14,115 bases of DNA from CAYXVF01 sp964468125 (GCA_964468125.1 CAYXVF010000134.1:1-14115), one strand, 5' to 3'. Shown: positions 7,722 to 14,115, numbered from the stretch's first letter. Translations and numbers: made by a program. The notes: generated from the sequence alone by a model not told the origin.

Positions 7722-9125
7722 TCAGCTTCCCGAGTTCACAAACGCGCGCAGCTTCTCGAGGAGAGCGACCGCCTCGGGAGGCATCTTTCCGGACAGGTCG
7801 TTCTTCTCTCCGGGGTCCGCTGTGAGATCAAAGACGCGCACGACTTCCTTGCCGAATGACACCGACGGGAAGAAGGCCTTCTTCTGCTCTGGCGTGAAAC
7901 GGTCCGGGAAACTCGACATGTACCACTCTTCGTCTGCCGGTTTCTGCCAGATGACCTTGTAGCGTTCGCCGACAATCGCTTGCCGGTGAATGCCGTACTC
8001 GTTGTACTCGCTGATGATGTGATCGTGTGCCGGCGGCTCGAGGAGCGATCGTCCGGCGATACCGCTGCGGTCGGCGCCCGCGAGGTCCAAAATAGTGGCC
8101 GTAACATCTAGTGTCTGAGTGAGTCGATCGTCCACCTGGGGATAGAACTTCGGTCCGACGGCCACGAGCGGGATGTGAATCACCTCTTCCCAGAAATGGT
8201 GGGCGTGCAGGTAGAAGTCGTGCTCGCCGAATCCTTCACCGTGGTCGGCGGTGATGAAGATGCTGGTGTTCTTCATTTGGTCTTCGCCGAGACCGGCGAT
8301 GAGCTGAGCGACCGCATCGTCCGAGTATCGGATGCCCGCGTCGTAGAGTGCTTTCACGGTCCGGCGATGCGCCTCGGTGTAGTCGTTGTCTTTTTCCCAG
8401 ATGACCCGCGGCCGTTTCGCGGGGGCAGGACGACCGAGGAACATCGTTTCGAGCCGCGGCGGAGCGTAGTAGCTGAGCTTGTGGTCGTGGGGGTCGACCA
8501 GGAACAGGAAGACGAACTCCTTCTTCGCCTTCGAGGTTTTGAGGTGCTCGAGGGTGCGATGGACGATGAACTCGCCGGTCGGCAGACCCACGTAGCGGAT
8601 GCAGTCTTCGCGAATCGCTTTTTCGCGCAGTTCCGCCGGGATGTTCTTGCCGTACTTCTTCTCGCAGCGCTTGCGCGTCTCTTTGCGAGAATAGGCGTTG
8701 CTCGGGTCCTCGAAGAGGTGAAATCCTTGATCTAGATTGGCGATCGCTCCGCCATTGCCGTTCGCGGAGAAGCCGGTGGTCTGCCAGCCGGCGTCGCGCA
8801 GTCGGCGCGCGAGGGTGCGGGTGCTCTTTGGCAGCTTGGCCTTGTCTGTTTCGGTGCCATGGCGTGAAGCGTTGAGCCCGCTGAAAAAGCTCGCGGTCGA
8901 GGCACGGGTCCACGGCGCGTTGGCGTAGGCGCGGGTGTATCGAACGCCTTGCCCTGCGAGTTTGTCGATCGTTGGGGTGGTTGGCTTATCGTAGCCGTAG
9001 GAACCTACCGAGTCGGCCCGCACTGCGTCGATCAGGATCAGGAAGATGAGCTCACGATCTGAGTCGGCCGCTTGGGCTGGAGTCGCGAGCAAGGCAGAGA
9101 AGACGAAAACCAGCATGACCCGCAT
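7722..9125 (-). CDS. Secreted sulfatase-superfamily hydrolase with Thr in place of Cys/Ser
   Basis: A 467-residue protein from ATG 9125, beginning MRVMLVFVFSALLATPAQA, a clean signal peptide. An in-frame TTG at 9176 would add 17 residues but puts them before the signal, so I prefer 9125. Superfamily metal motifs are present: LILIDAVRAD (Asp33), TADHGEGFGEH (Asp294, His295) and YLHAHHFWEE (about 307-314), with VDPHDH in between. The nucleophile region reads NAPWTRASTASFFSGLNASRHG split across residues 69-90. Thr73 stands where sulfatases have the Cys/Ser that becomes formylglycine in C/S-x-P-x-R, and the motif Pro and Arg are missing. It may therefore act as a phosphatase or phospho-/sulfo-transferase with a Thr nucleophile rather than as a classical sulfatase. 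It is divergent from the methyltransferase remnant at 9215. Confidence 0.88.
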   Translation of the reverse strand: MRVMLVFVFSALLATPAQAADSDRELIFLILIDAVRADSVGSYGYDKPTTPTIDKLAGQGVRYTRAYANAPWTRASTASFFSGLNASRHGTETDKAKLPKSTRTLARRLRDAGWQTTGFSANGNGGAIANLDQGFHLFEDPSNAYSRKETRKRCEKKYGKNIPAELREKAIREDCIRYVGLPTGEFIVHRTLEHLKTSKAKKEFVFLFLVDPHDHKLSYYAPPRLETMFLGRPAPAKRPRVIWEKDNDYTEAHRRTVKALYDAGIRYSDDAVAQLIAGLGEDQMKNTSIFITADHGEGFGEHDFYLHAHHFWEEVIHIPLVAVGPKFYPQVDDRLTQTLDVTATILDLAGADRSGIAGRSLLEPPAHDHIISEYNEYGIHRQAIVGERYKVIWQKPADEEWYMSSFPDRFTPEQKKAFFPSVSFGKEVVRVFDLTADPGEKNDLSGKMPPEAVALLEKLRAFVNSGS

Positions 9126-9214
9126 GCGTGCGACCAAACCAGTACCGAGGCTCGGCGTCAAGAAAGTGCCCGCCAAGACCTACCGAGATCAGTTGAGCGA
9201 CGGGGAGCCACGTC

Positions 9215-9527
9215 ATGTCTGAACCGCCCGGTCCATTGGTCGCCCTCAGCTCCAAGGAGCTGTCGATCCTCACGCGCTCTACGCTGTTGCACTACCAGCG
9301 CAATGCGGAGGACTTTCGCGTAGGCACGAAAGACCACGACGTGTCGCAGAATGTTGAGGCGTTACTTCGCCATCTCCCTGGACCGTCGAAACAACCCATT
9401 CTCGATCTGGGCTGTGGGCCAGGCCGGGACCTCGCAACCTTCGTCGCCCGAGGACACGTACCGGTGGGGCTCGACGGTGCCATTGCTTTCGTGGAGATGG
9501 CTCGGGCGGCAACGGGCTGCGAAGTAG
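9215..9527 (+). pseudogene. Class I SAM-dependent methyltransferase, truncated
   Basis: The ATG at 9215 follows GGGGAG at a good distance. The product reads LLHYQRNAEDFRVGTKDHDV, then PILDLGCGPGRDLATFVARG (motif I, SAM binding) and VPVGLDGAIAFVEMARAATG, ending in homologous sequence about 105 residues in at GCEV. The following bases belong to a transposase frame, and the host frame continues only as unrelated residues to a stop at 9610. Motifs II-IV and most of the substrate-binding part are lost. The break lies near 9525-9530. Confidence 0.8.
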
Positions 9528-9983
9528 ACGCTTCGGCAGCTGATCGATCAAGACCTCGAGCCCGACCCCGACGGTGGAGCATCCCGCATCATCGACGGCG
9601 TCGCTGCTGAACGCCGCATCAGCGTCGAAGATGGCGAAATGCGCCATGGTCGCAAGTCCAAGAGCAAGACCATCAAGGGGTACAAACGCCACGTGGCGAC
9701 GGACTTGGAGAGCGATGCGATCGTGGCGTGCGCCCGTGGCCGTGGCCGTGGCGTGTCGATTGCTCACGACGAGCCCCGGCAAGAGAAGCTACGACGTATG
9801 ATGAAAACGAAGACGGGCCGCCAGAAGTTCCGTGAACGCGTGCCAGTGGAACACCGGCTCGCTCACATCGGTCGGCGACAAGGTCACCGCGCGAGGTACC
9901 GTGGCGTCCGAAAGAACCTCTACGACCTGCGGCGCGCTGCCGCGATACAGAACTTAGAGACCGCGCAACGCAAGGCAGCGTAA
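9528..9983 (+). pseudogene. IS1182-like DDE transposase remnant with internal deletion
   Basis: From about 9528 the third frame reads LRQLIDQDLEPDPD, then RRISVEDGEMRHGRKSKSK, GYKRHVATDLESDAIVACA, RGRGRGVSIAHDEP, VPVEHRLAHIGRRQGHRARY and RGVRKNLYDLRRAAAIQNL to TAA 9981-9983. These are the recognisable C-terminal blocks of IS1182-type transposases. The N-terminal half is missing, and between VACA and RGRGR the usual stretch with the second catalytic Asp and the CxxC segment has been removed in frame. It cannot transpose. It is joined directly to the truncated methyltransferase. Confidence 0.8.
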
Positions 9984-10011
9984 TGTTTGGCGTTTCAAAC
10001 CGGTCGGTACT

Positions 10012-10065
10012 CTAGACCACCAGGACGTCCAACATTTCCCACATTCCGTGCTCGCGATAAGCCAT
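10012..10065 (-). pseudogene. istA: IS21-family istA N-terminal stub
   Basis: ATG 10065 is preceded by GAAGGAGATGTTCGC, a strong ribosome-binding site. It starts MAYREHGMWEMLDVL and hits TAG after 17 codons. YREHGMWE..DVLRR is the characteristic start of IS21-family transposases; here the rest (helix-turn-helix and DDE core) is missing, cut by the junction with the IS1182-like remnant. It is a short remnant, supported by the match together with the ribosome-binding site. Confidence 0.5.
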
Positions 10066-10102
10066 GCGAACATCTCCTTCGCAAAGCGGTGCCGCATGGG
10101 GA

Positions 10103-10117
10103 TTCGGGAGTCCCGAA
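10103..10117. repeat. 15-bp palindrome
   Basis: TTCGGGA-G-TCCCGAA, two perfect 7-bp arms around one base, upstream of the istA stub on the minus strand. It may be a protein-binding site or part of the lost insertion sequence. It is too tight to form a normal hairpin loop. Confidence 0.25.
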
Positions 10118-10278
10118 GGGTGGGGTCAAGACTCTGAGAAATCACACATCCCAAGTCAGAGAAAGGAAACGACTATGACAAAGGTGCCTGTCACCACCGC
10201 CGTCAACGGGATCCATTTTCACCGGAATCATCGGGAACCGGCCCTCCGAACAGTGAGCAGGCGTGTTTTGGGCCGAAA

Positions 10279-10437
10279 AATCACGTCGGCGTGGTCTTGC
10301 CCGGCTACACCGATACCGCGATGGCGGAAGTGGTCTCCCCGTCTTTTGGCGCCATGCCGCCTTCACGAGTGGACCGTGCGGTTCGCGCGTGTATCAAGGA
10401 GCGAGGGCCGTGGTCGTGCCGGGACTCCTCAACCAGA
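10279..10437 (+). pseudogene. Short-chain dehydrogenase C-terminal fragment, frameshifted
   Basis: In one frame the stretch from about 10279 reads NHVGVVLPGYTDTAMAEVV, then PPSRVDRAVRACIKERG. This matches the PG.TDT segment and the following helix of short-chain dehydrogenases. Homology then continues in a different frame as RAVVVPGLLNQ, which means a frameshift near 10408. The Rossmann part (TGxxxGxG) and YxxxK are absent. Upstream, an ATG at 10175 has a reasonable AGGAAA ribosome site but encodes nothing I recognise. The remnant is unrelated to the protochlorophyllide reductase at 13085 beyond the common fold. Confidence 0.5.
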
Positions 10438-10749
10438 AGACACACAATCCCAAGGTTGTCCGAATCCTACTCAGGGGAGACCGCTATCGAAAGCAGCAAG
10501 GGCGCGACCTCCGTGCCGTTTTGCGCCGTATGCCCAAAGACGAGGTGCTCGACATGGATGTCGCCTTCGACGACCGTATCCGTTGGCAGTGAGCAAGCAA
10601 GATTCCACGAGAGCCTGACCGTCTAGGGCAATTTTCAGGGACACGCGAGTTGAAAGCCGCCGGCGCACGCTCTCTTCAGGGCCACCCTATGGTTGGGGTG
10701 CTCTTCGCTGACCAGCTCCGCGAACTTGAAGCACGCCACGGCTCGGGCG
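10438..10749. other. Region without a recognisable gene
   Basis: About 310 bp with several short open frames and no family I recognise. One plus-strand frame contains RKQQGRDLRAVLRRMPKDEV to a stop at 10592, and another has ADQLRELEARHGSGVIDGS. Either may be decayed coding sequence. No terminator, RNA gene or repeat is apparent. Confidence 0.4.
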
Positions 10750-11598
10750 TCATTGACGGTTCGCTCGGTCACCTAAGTAGACGCCTCTTGAAGGCTTACC
10801 CTCAAACAGTACGCGGGTATGAAACTCACCCCGCTCACCGAATGCGTCGATCTGTTCGGGCAACCGGTCTCGCAGCTCTGCATCGAAGGGCTCTCCAACC
10901 CGTAGGATGGAGGCGTACTCCGGCTGCACGGAGGAGAGGGTCACCGTGACGGGCGCCGAATCCAACTCGGCCGCGAGTGTGCGATAGTCGGCATGCCAGA
11001 TCGGAAAGTACAGGGACGCCCCCAGCTCCGCGGCCGCCGGCCCGACCTCGCGTTCGCGCCAAGCGCGAATGTCCGCGAGATGAAGATCACCAAAGCACAG
11101 TCGAGCCACTGCTGCGTGGCGCGCGATCACGCGAAGACCCAAGCGCAAGCGCTCTGTGTAACATCCTCCCGGCAGTAACGGGACGAGCACGAGTGGCAGT
11201 TCGAGCGCACGGGCCTGCTCGTGGATGAATGTGAATTCCACCTCTTGGTGGGCGACTACGCCGCGGCTACCGTCGAAGGTCGTGAGAAGGACCACCGGCC
11301 GCCGCGCGGAGCGCAGGAGGTTTCGCAACGCGAGATAGCTGTCCTTGCCGCCGCTCCACGACAACACGTCGACCTCGTCTGCGAGAATATCGCCCTGGAG
11401 AAAAGGGTCCTTTGGTATGCGTCCCCCGGAGACCTGGGTGTATCCATAGGGGCAGTGCCGGCAACCGCAGCCACAACATCGCCCACGCTTTTCGTGCGCC
11501 AGCGCGGTGAACACTGAGTACCCAGTCACCGGATCGATGTAGGCATCGCGGCCGTCATCAAGCGCGGCGAGATGCAGAGAATCATAGTCCAGGCTCAT
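10750..11598 (-). CDS. DUF5522-like domain fused to PP-loop (diphthine-ammonia-ligase-like) ATPase
   Basis: A 282-residue protein from ATG 11598, which follows GAGAGG by 8 bp; an upstream in-frame ATG at 11628 would place that site inside the gene. Residues about 22-52 read DPVTGYSVFTALAHEKRG, then CCGCGCRHCPYGY, the Cys-rich CxC..CPY signature of the small DUF5522 family, possibly a metal site (Cys41, 42, 44, 46, 49). Residues 78-92 (VLSWSGGKDSYLALR) hold the SGGKDS PP-loop that binds ATP and adenylates a substrate. Near the C-terminus IDAFGERGEFHT (about 250-261) matches the GE.GEFHT block of the Dph6/DUF71 family. Bacteria lack diphthamide, so the substrate is unknown; tRNA or a small molecule amidation is plausible. 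The gene looks intact despite lying between decayed elements. Confidence 0.85.
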   Translation of the reverse strand: MSLDYDSLHLAALDDGRDAYIDPVTGYSVFTALAHEKRGRCCGCGCRHCPYGYTQVSGGRIPKDPFLQGDILADEVDVLSWSGGKDSYLALRNLLRSARRPVVLLTTFDGSRGVVAHQEVEFTFIHEQARALELPLVLVPLLPGGCYTERLRLGLRVIARHAAVARLCFGDLHLADIRAWREREVGPAAAELGASLYFPIWHADYRTLAAELDSAPVTVTLSSVQPEYASILRVGEPFDAELRDRLPEQIDAFGERGEFHTRVLFEGKPSRGVYLGDRANRQ

Positions 11599-11734
11599 TG
11601 GGTTAAGCCTCTCGCCTTGCCATGCCAAACGGCGATTCGAGGAAGGCGTGGGTTGCTTTGTGAGCTATTCCGTCCTTGCGGCAATTCCTCTGGTCCCGTG
11701 CGGCCGAATCTCGAAATTTTCAGTTCCAGTCAAC

Positions 11735-11866
11735 GGTAGCCGGCCTGTCCGGAAGCGGGAGCCTGGTCATTGGATCAAGAGCCCCGAACGGGTATGCAGA
11801 GGTGGCTGGCGCGGACAGGAAACCGGTGAAAGACCGGTGCTGCCGCACAACTGGAAGGAAGCCGCG
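11735..11866 (+). promoter_or_regulatory. Cobalamin riboswitch, 3'-truncated
   Basis: The run starts with GGTAGCC (like the conserved 5' GGTGCC). CCTGTCCG (11744-11751) pairs perfectly with CGGACAGG (11812-11819) as P3. This is followed by GAAACCGG/TGAAAGA/CCGGT and GCTGCCGCACAACTGG, then AAGGAAGCCGCG. The last part aligns base for base with much of the E. coli btuB riboswitch core (GGAATCCAGTGCGAATCTGG, then GCTGACGCGCAGCGG, then AAGGAA). The 3' half is absent: no GCC.CTG block and no B12 box (AGYCMGGAGACCTGCC) follow. No cobalamin gene lies downstream on this strand, where a minus-strand remnant begins at 11875. It would not switch anything as it stands. Confidence 0.6.
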
Positions 11867-11874
11867 TAGAATAC

Positions 11875-12137
11875 TCAAAGAAACGGCTCGTTGAAGTACC
11901 AAGAGCGCCGCTCGAGCCTTACGAACAGCAAATGGTCATTGGAGCACACCGTGCCTCGTACCGTGGCTTTCGCAGAACAGCACGCGAGTCGTCTCAACAC
12001 CCGATGATCCTCGAAGACCTCCAGCAGATCTTGTCGACCTCGACAGTCATCTCCGCGACGACGTAGCTCGGAAAACTTAGGATCTCGTAGTCGCTGTCGG
12101 TGAACAAGACCTCGTAGCTCGGCTCTCCCGCGGACAT
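11875..12137 (-). pseudogene. Small conserved-looking gene, frameshifted
   Basis: ATG 12137 follows GGGAGGCTGCA, a strong ribosome-binding site, and encodes MSAGEPSYEVLFTDSDYEI, then LSFPSYVVAEMTVEVDKI and a stop at 11996-11994 (47 codons). At about VEVDKI the neighbouring frame continues as DLLEVFEDHRVLRRLACCS, then SNDHLLFVRLERRSWYFNEP to a stop at 11875. Read as one protein with a single frameshift it would be about 87 residues. I do not recognise the family. The start lies 17 bp inside the IS21-type tandem end at 12155, so it may be a passenger or a neighbour cut by the element. Confidence 0.45.
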
Positions 12138-12154
12138 TGCAGCCTCCCGTGCGT

Positions 12155-12246
12155 ATTCCGGCGAATTCGATCACCCATTCCGGCGGAAGCCCGATCGGGT
12201 GCTCCGGCTGAAGCCGATCGCCTGTTCCGGTTGATTCCGATCACCC
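12155..12246. mobile_element. IS21-family-type terminal tandem repeats
   Basis: Four imperfect units of about 23-25 bp follow each other: ATTCCGGCGAATTCGATCAC, ATTCCGGCGGAAGCCCGATC, CTCCGGCTGAAGCCGATCGC and TTCCGGTTGATTCCGATCAC (each slightly shortened here). The shared core is TTCCGGcxGAaxCCGATCac. IS21-family elements carry such multiple repeats at their ends as transposase-binding sites. No istA or istB follows, so only the end survives. The istA stub at 10012-10065 may belong to the same kind of element. Confidence 0.55.
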
Positions 12247-12300
12247 GGAGCGCAGCGACGCTGAGCTGCGTTGCGGTGGACTCAACGTCGTGTTCGAGGG

Positions 12301-12432
12301 TCAAGCGTCGTCAGTGCGTGGCGGCATCAGCGGCACGAGCTTCGCGATGAGCTCCCGCGGCTCGTACACCACCTCGGTCGTGTCGTCGGACCAGGCGCGC
12401 TTCAACTGATACGCGATTCGAGGCACGCCGAT
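12301..12432 (-). pseudogene. IS91-family transposase fragment
   Basis: The minus strand reads IAYQLKRAWSDDTTEVVYEP and RELIAKLVPLMPPR (about 12417-12314), matching the YxLKRPWxDGTTHVVFEP.ELI.KLA.LVPPPR block of IS91-type Y2 transposases. The catalytic tyrosines and zinc-binding part are missing. Upstream residues in the same frame are not recognisable, so the 5' limit is approximate. Confidence 0.65.
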
Positions 12433-12602
12433 GAGCGCGTTGACGCGCTCGTGCGAGCGATCGGACTCTGACCGCGCACGGAGCGATTCGAGCTCGTGGG
12501 TGAAGCGCTCCAATGGTGCATCGGGATTCGCGAAAACCTCGGTGAAGCGATGACTGGCACGACACCTGAGTATGGTGCCTCGTCTTAGGAGGAGAACCTC
12601 AG

Positions 12603-12962
12603 GTGGTCCAGCTTCGTTTGCGCTACTCGTCATCGATCGTTCGCACACTGACACTTGCCATTTCCATCATGTCTTGTGGCGCAGCTTGGGCACAGCCAGA
12701 GGGTGCGGCACTACCGAATCCCGTGCAGGAGCGGGTCGCCGAGAAGGCCGAGCCCGAAAGCCAGGAGGCCGAGGAAGCGGTGTCTCGACGATCGTAGTGG
12801 TCGCCTGGAGCCGCTGCAGGCGTGCGTGGTTCGCCTCGACTCAGAGCGGAGTTCGACTTTGCGAGCAGCGACGATCTATCAACGGGGCGCTACGAGCGAT
12901 TCGACAGCCTGTTCGGACCTCGCCGCACCGAGTTCGGGCCGACCGACGCCCGGAATGAGTGA
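12603..12962 (+). pseudogene. Alginate-export-family outer-membrane porin remnant
   Basis: GTG 12603 follows TTAGGAGGAGAACCTCAG, the strongest ribosome-binding site in the window. It encodes a signal peptide (VRTLTLAISIMSCGAAWA before QPEG) and a short Glu-rich segment to a TAG at 12795. The same frame then resumes as LRAEFDFASSDDLSTGRYER and FDSLFGPRRTEFGPT, ending at TGA 12960-12962. The second part resembles the FDYASGDDDP.DGR..TFD.LFP..hEFGPTG block of alginate export (PF13372-type) barrels. The central few hundred residues and the C-terminus are gone. It was probably an outer-membrane beta-barrel; this copy is dead. Confidence 0.5.
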
Positions 12963-13084
12963 CCACTCGACGCCGAATTCGCGCATCTGCGCTTGCACGG
13001 TGTGCGGGTTGCTGAGAACCCTTGCAGCGCCCAAAGGCCCCTTGATCAGTTGCGAACCGAACGGGACTGCGACAAAAGAGCAGA

Positions 13085-14059
13085 ATGACCAGTTCTGCCC
13101 AAACCCCCACCGTCATCGTCACCGGCGCCTCGTCGGGCGTCGGCCTCTGGGCCGCCAAGGCGCTCGCGGCGCGCGGCTGGCACGTCATGATGGCCTGCCG
13201 CGACCTGGCTAAGGCCGAAGCCGCGAGCGCCGAAATCGGTATTCCCAAGACACAGAAAACCCTCATGCACATCGATCTCGGCGATCTCGATTCGGTCCGC
13301 GCCTTCGTTGCCGCATTCCACGCCACCGGCCGCCCCCTCGATGCCCTCGTCCTCAACGCCGCCGTCTACCTGCCCCGCCTCAAAGCGCCGCTACGCTCGC
13401 CGCAAGGCTATGAGCTCACAGTCGCCACCAACTATTTCGGTCACTTCCTGCTTGCGGGTCTTCTCATCCCCACGCTCGAAAAAGCCGCGGCCCCCCGCCT
13501 GATCACGCTGGGCACGGTCACCGCCAACTCCGAGGAGTTTGGTGGCAAAATCCCCATCCCGGCCCCCGCCGACCTCGGCGAGCTGCAAGGCCTAGACGCC
13601 GGCTTCCAGGCCCCTATTGCCATGGTCAATGGCAAGCCGTTCAAGCCGGGCAAAGCCTACAAGGATTCCAAGCTCGCGTGCATGATGATGAACCGCGAAT
13701 TCCACGCCCGCTTTCACGAGAGCAAGGGCATCATCTTCTCTACCCTTTATCCGGGCTGCGTCGCCGACACCCCGCTTTTCCGCCATACCCCCAAGGCGTT
13801 CCAGCGCATCTTCCCCTGGTTTCAGCGGCACATCACCAAAGGCTATGTCAGCCAGCCGCTGGCAGGGGAGCGTGTGGCGCAAGTCGTCGCTGATGCCGGC
13901 TTCACCTGCTCAGGCGTCCATTGGAGCTGGGGCAACCGCCAAAAGCCCGGTGCCGAGGCTTTCGCTCAGCCACTCAGCTCCAGAGCTTCCTCAGCACCCC
14001 GCTCCGCACGGCTCTGGAACCTAACCGCAAAGCTCGTCGGCCTCGACGGTGCGAACTAG
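13085..14059 (+). CDS. por: Light-dependent protochlorophyllide reductase (LPOR)
   Basis: A 324-residue protein that reduces the C17-C18 double bond of protochlorophyllide with NADPH and light, the penultimate stage of chlorophyll-type pigment synthesis. It has the short-chain dehydrogenase fold: TGASSGVG (13-20) for NADPH, NAAV (91-94), and the catalytic YKDSK (192-196). LPOR-specific blocks are clear: HVMMACRDLAKAEAA, PQGYELTVATNYFGHFLL, TLYPGCVADTPLFR (Cys225 equals the conserved active-site Cys), ITKGYVSQPLAGERVAQVVA and SGVHWSWGNRQKPGAEAF. Length equals bacterial LPORs. ATG 13085 has only weak AAGAG upstream. By my count 13 of 17 Arg codons are CGC, unlike the mixed Arg codons of its neighbours, which hints at transfer. 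The tail after residue 297 (SSRASSAPRSARLWNLTAKL) still follows the family ending. No bch gene is visible in the remaining 56 bp. Confidence 0.93.
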   Translation: MTSSAQTPTVIVTGASSGVGLWAAKALAARGWHVMMACRDLAKAEAASAEIGIPKTQKTLMHIDLGDLDSVRAFVAAFHATGRPLDALVLNAAVYLPRLKAPLRSPQGYELTVATNYFGHFLLAGLLIPTLEKAAAPRLITLGTVTANSEEFGGKIPIPAPADLGELQGLDAGFQAPIAMVNGKPFKPGKAYKDSKLACMMMNREFHARFHESKGIIFSTLYPGCVADTPLFRHTPKAFQRIFPWFQRHITKGYVSQPLAGERVAQVVADAGFTCSGVHWSWGNRQKPGAEAFAQPLSSRASSAPRSARLWNLTAKLVGLDGAN

Positions 14060-14115
14060 TCTAAGGTTTGTCGGGGAATTTCGCTCGCGGATCGCGCCAT
14101 GGAGTCATATGGTTG

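Noticed and set aside
9985..10000. GTTTG-CAAAC inverted repeat after the IS1182-like remnant
   Set aside because: 5-bp arms only and no T-run; too weak to call a terminator or an insertion-sequence end.
11735..11866. Group II intron domain
   Set aside because: A 5' GUGYG start, domain V and a maturase gene are not seen, whereas the core aligns with the btuB cobalamin riboswitch.
12155..12246. Possible CRISPR array
   Set aside because: The units are contiguous and imperfect, with no unique spacers between them; this fits an insertion-sequence end better.
12963..13080. Minus-strand frame reading LSNPHTVQAQMREFGVEW
   Set aside because: It looks somewhat protein-like but I cannot assign a family, it lacks a start, and it is too short to support as a gene.
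14099..14115. ATG GAG TCA TAT GGT at the right edge as a new gene start
   Set aside because: Only five codons are visible and there is no ribosome-binding site.

Overview
The window is a GC-rich stretch of about 14.1 kb, probably from a metagenome-assembled or draft genome. The outer-membrane gene pair, a lipoprotein with a 'GCGDDGGSGGD'-type N-terminus, and the many secreted or lipidated products suggest a Myxococcota-like (former deltaproteobacterial) host. This lineage call is an inference from gene style, not from a marker gene. A run of 100 N sits at 4022-4121. It is flanked by two identical 55-bp copies, so it is most likely an assembler overlap rather than missing DNA.

Layout. (1) 1-3670, minus strand: a TonB-dependent receptor (1234-3462) is followed after 28 bp by a lipoprotein that runs off the left edge (1-1205). 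They form a probable two-gene uptake operon resembling the MxcH/MxcI pair of myxobacteria, with a hairpin and a separate inverted repeat in its upstream leader. (2) 3767-4506: a collapsed VapBC toxin-antitoxin remnant, in which the antitoxin start is fused to the middle of the PIN toxin, with a perfect palindrome just upstream; then a small unrecognised plus-strand ORF. (3) 4595-6862: a 755-residue modular protein with four repeats of about 100 residues and a C-terminal MepA-type (M74) murein endopeptidase domain, but no signal peptide. (4) 6945-9125: an internal M16 peptidase scrap, an lgt gene with its middle deleted, and an intact secreted member of the sulfatase/alkaline phosphatase superfamily. 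(5) 9215-12962: a decay zone. It holds a methyltransferase cut by an IS1182-like transposase remnant, a 17-codon IS21 istA stub, a dehydrogenase fragment, an intact DUF5522-plus-PP-loop ATPase gene, a 3'-truncated cobalamin riboswitch with no gene after it, a frameshifted small gene, an IS21-type tandem end, an IS91-type fragment and an alginate-export-like porin remnant. (6) 13085-14059: an apparently complete light-dependent protochlorophyllide reductase (LPOR) whose codon use differs from the rest.

The intact genes deal mainly with the cell envelope: uptake, murein cutting and secreted hydrolysis. The broken genes form an unusually dense graveyard, with about ten truncated genes or elements in about 9 kb. 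The LPOR gene lies directly beyond the insertion-sequence debris, which fits horizontal acquisition. No complete novel multi-gene system is visible. The best leads are the LPOR gene in its unusual context, the signal-less four-repeat M74 protein, the DUF5522-PP-loop fusion and the orphan riboswitch.
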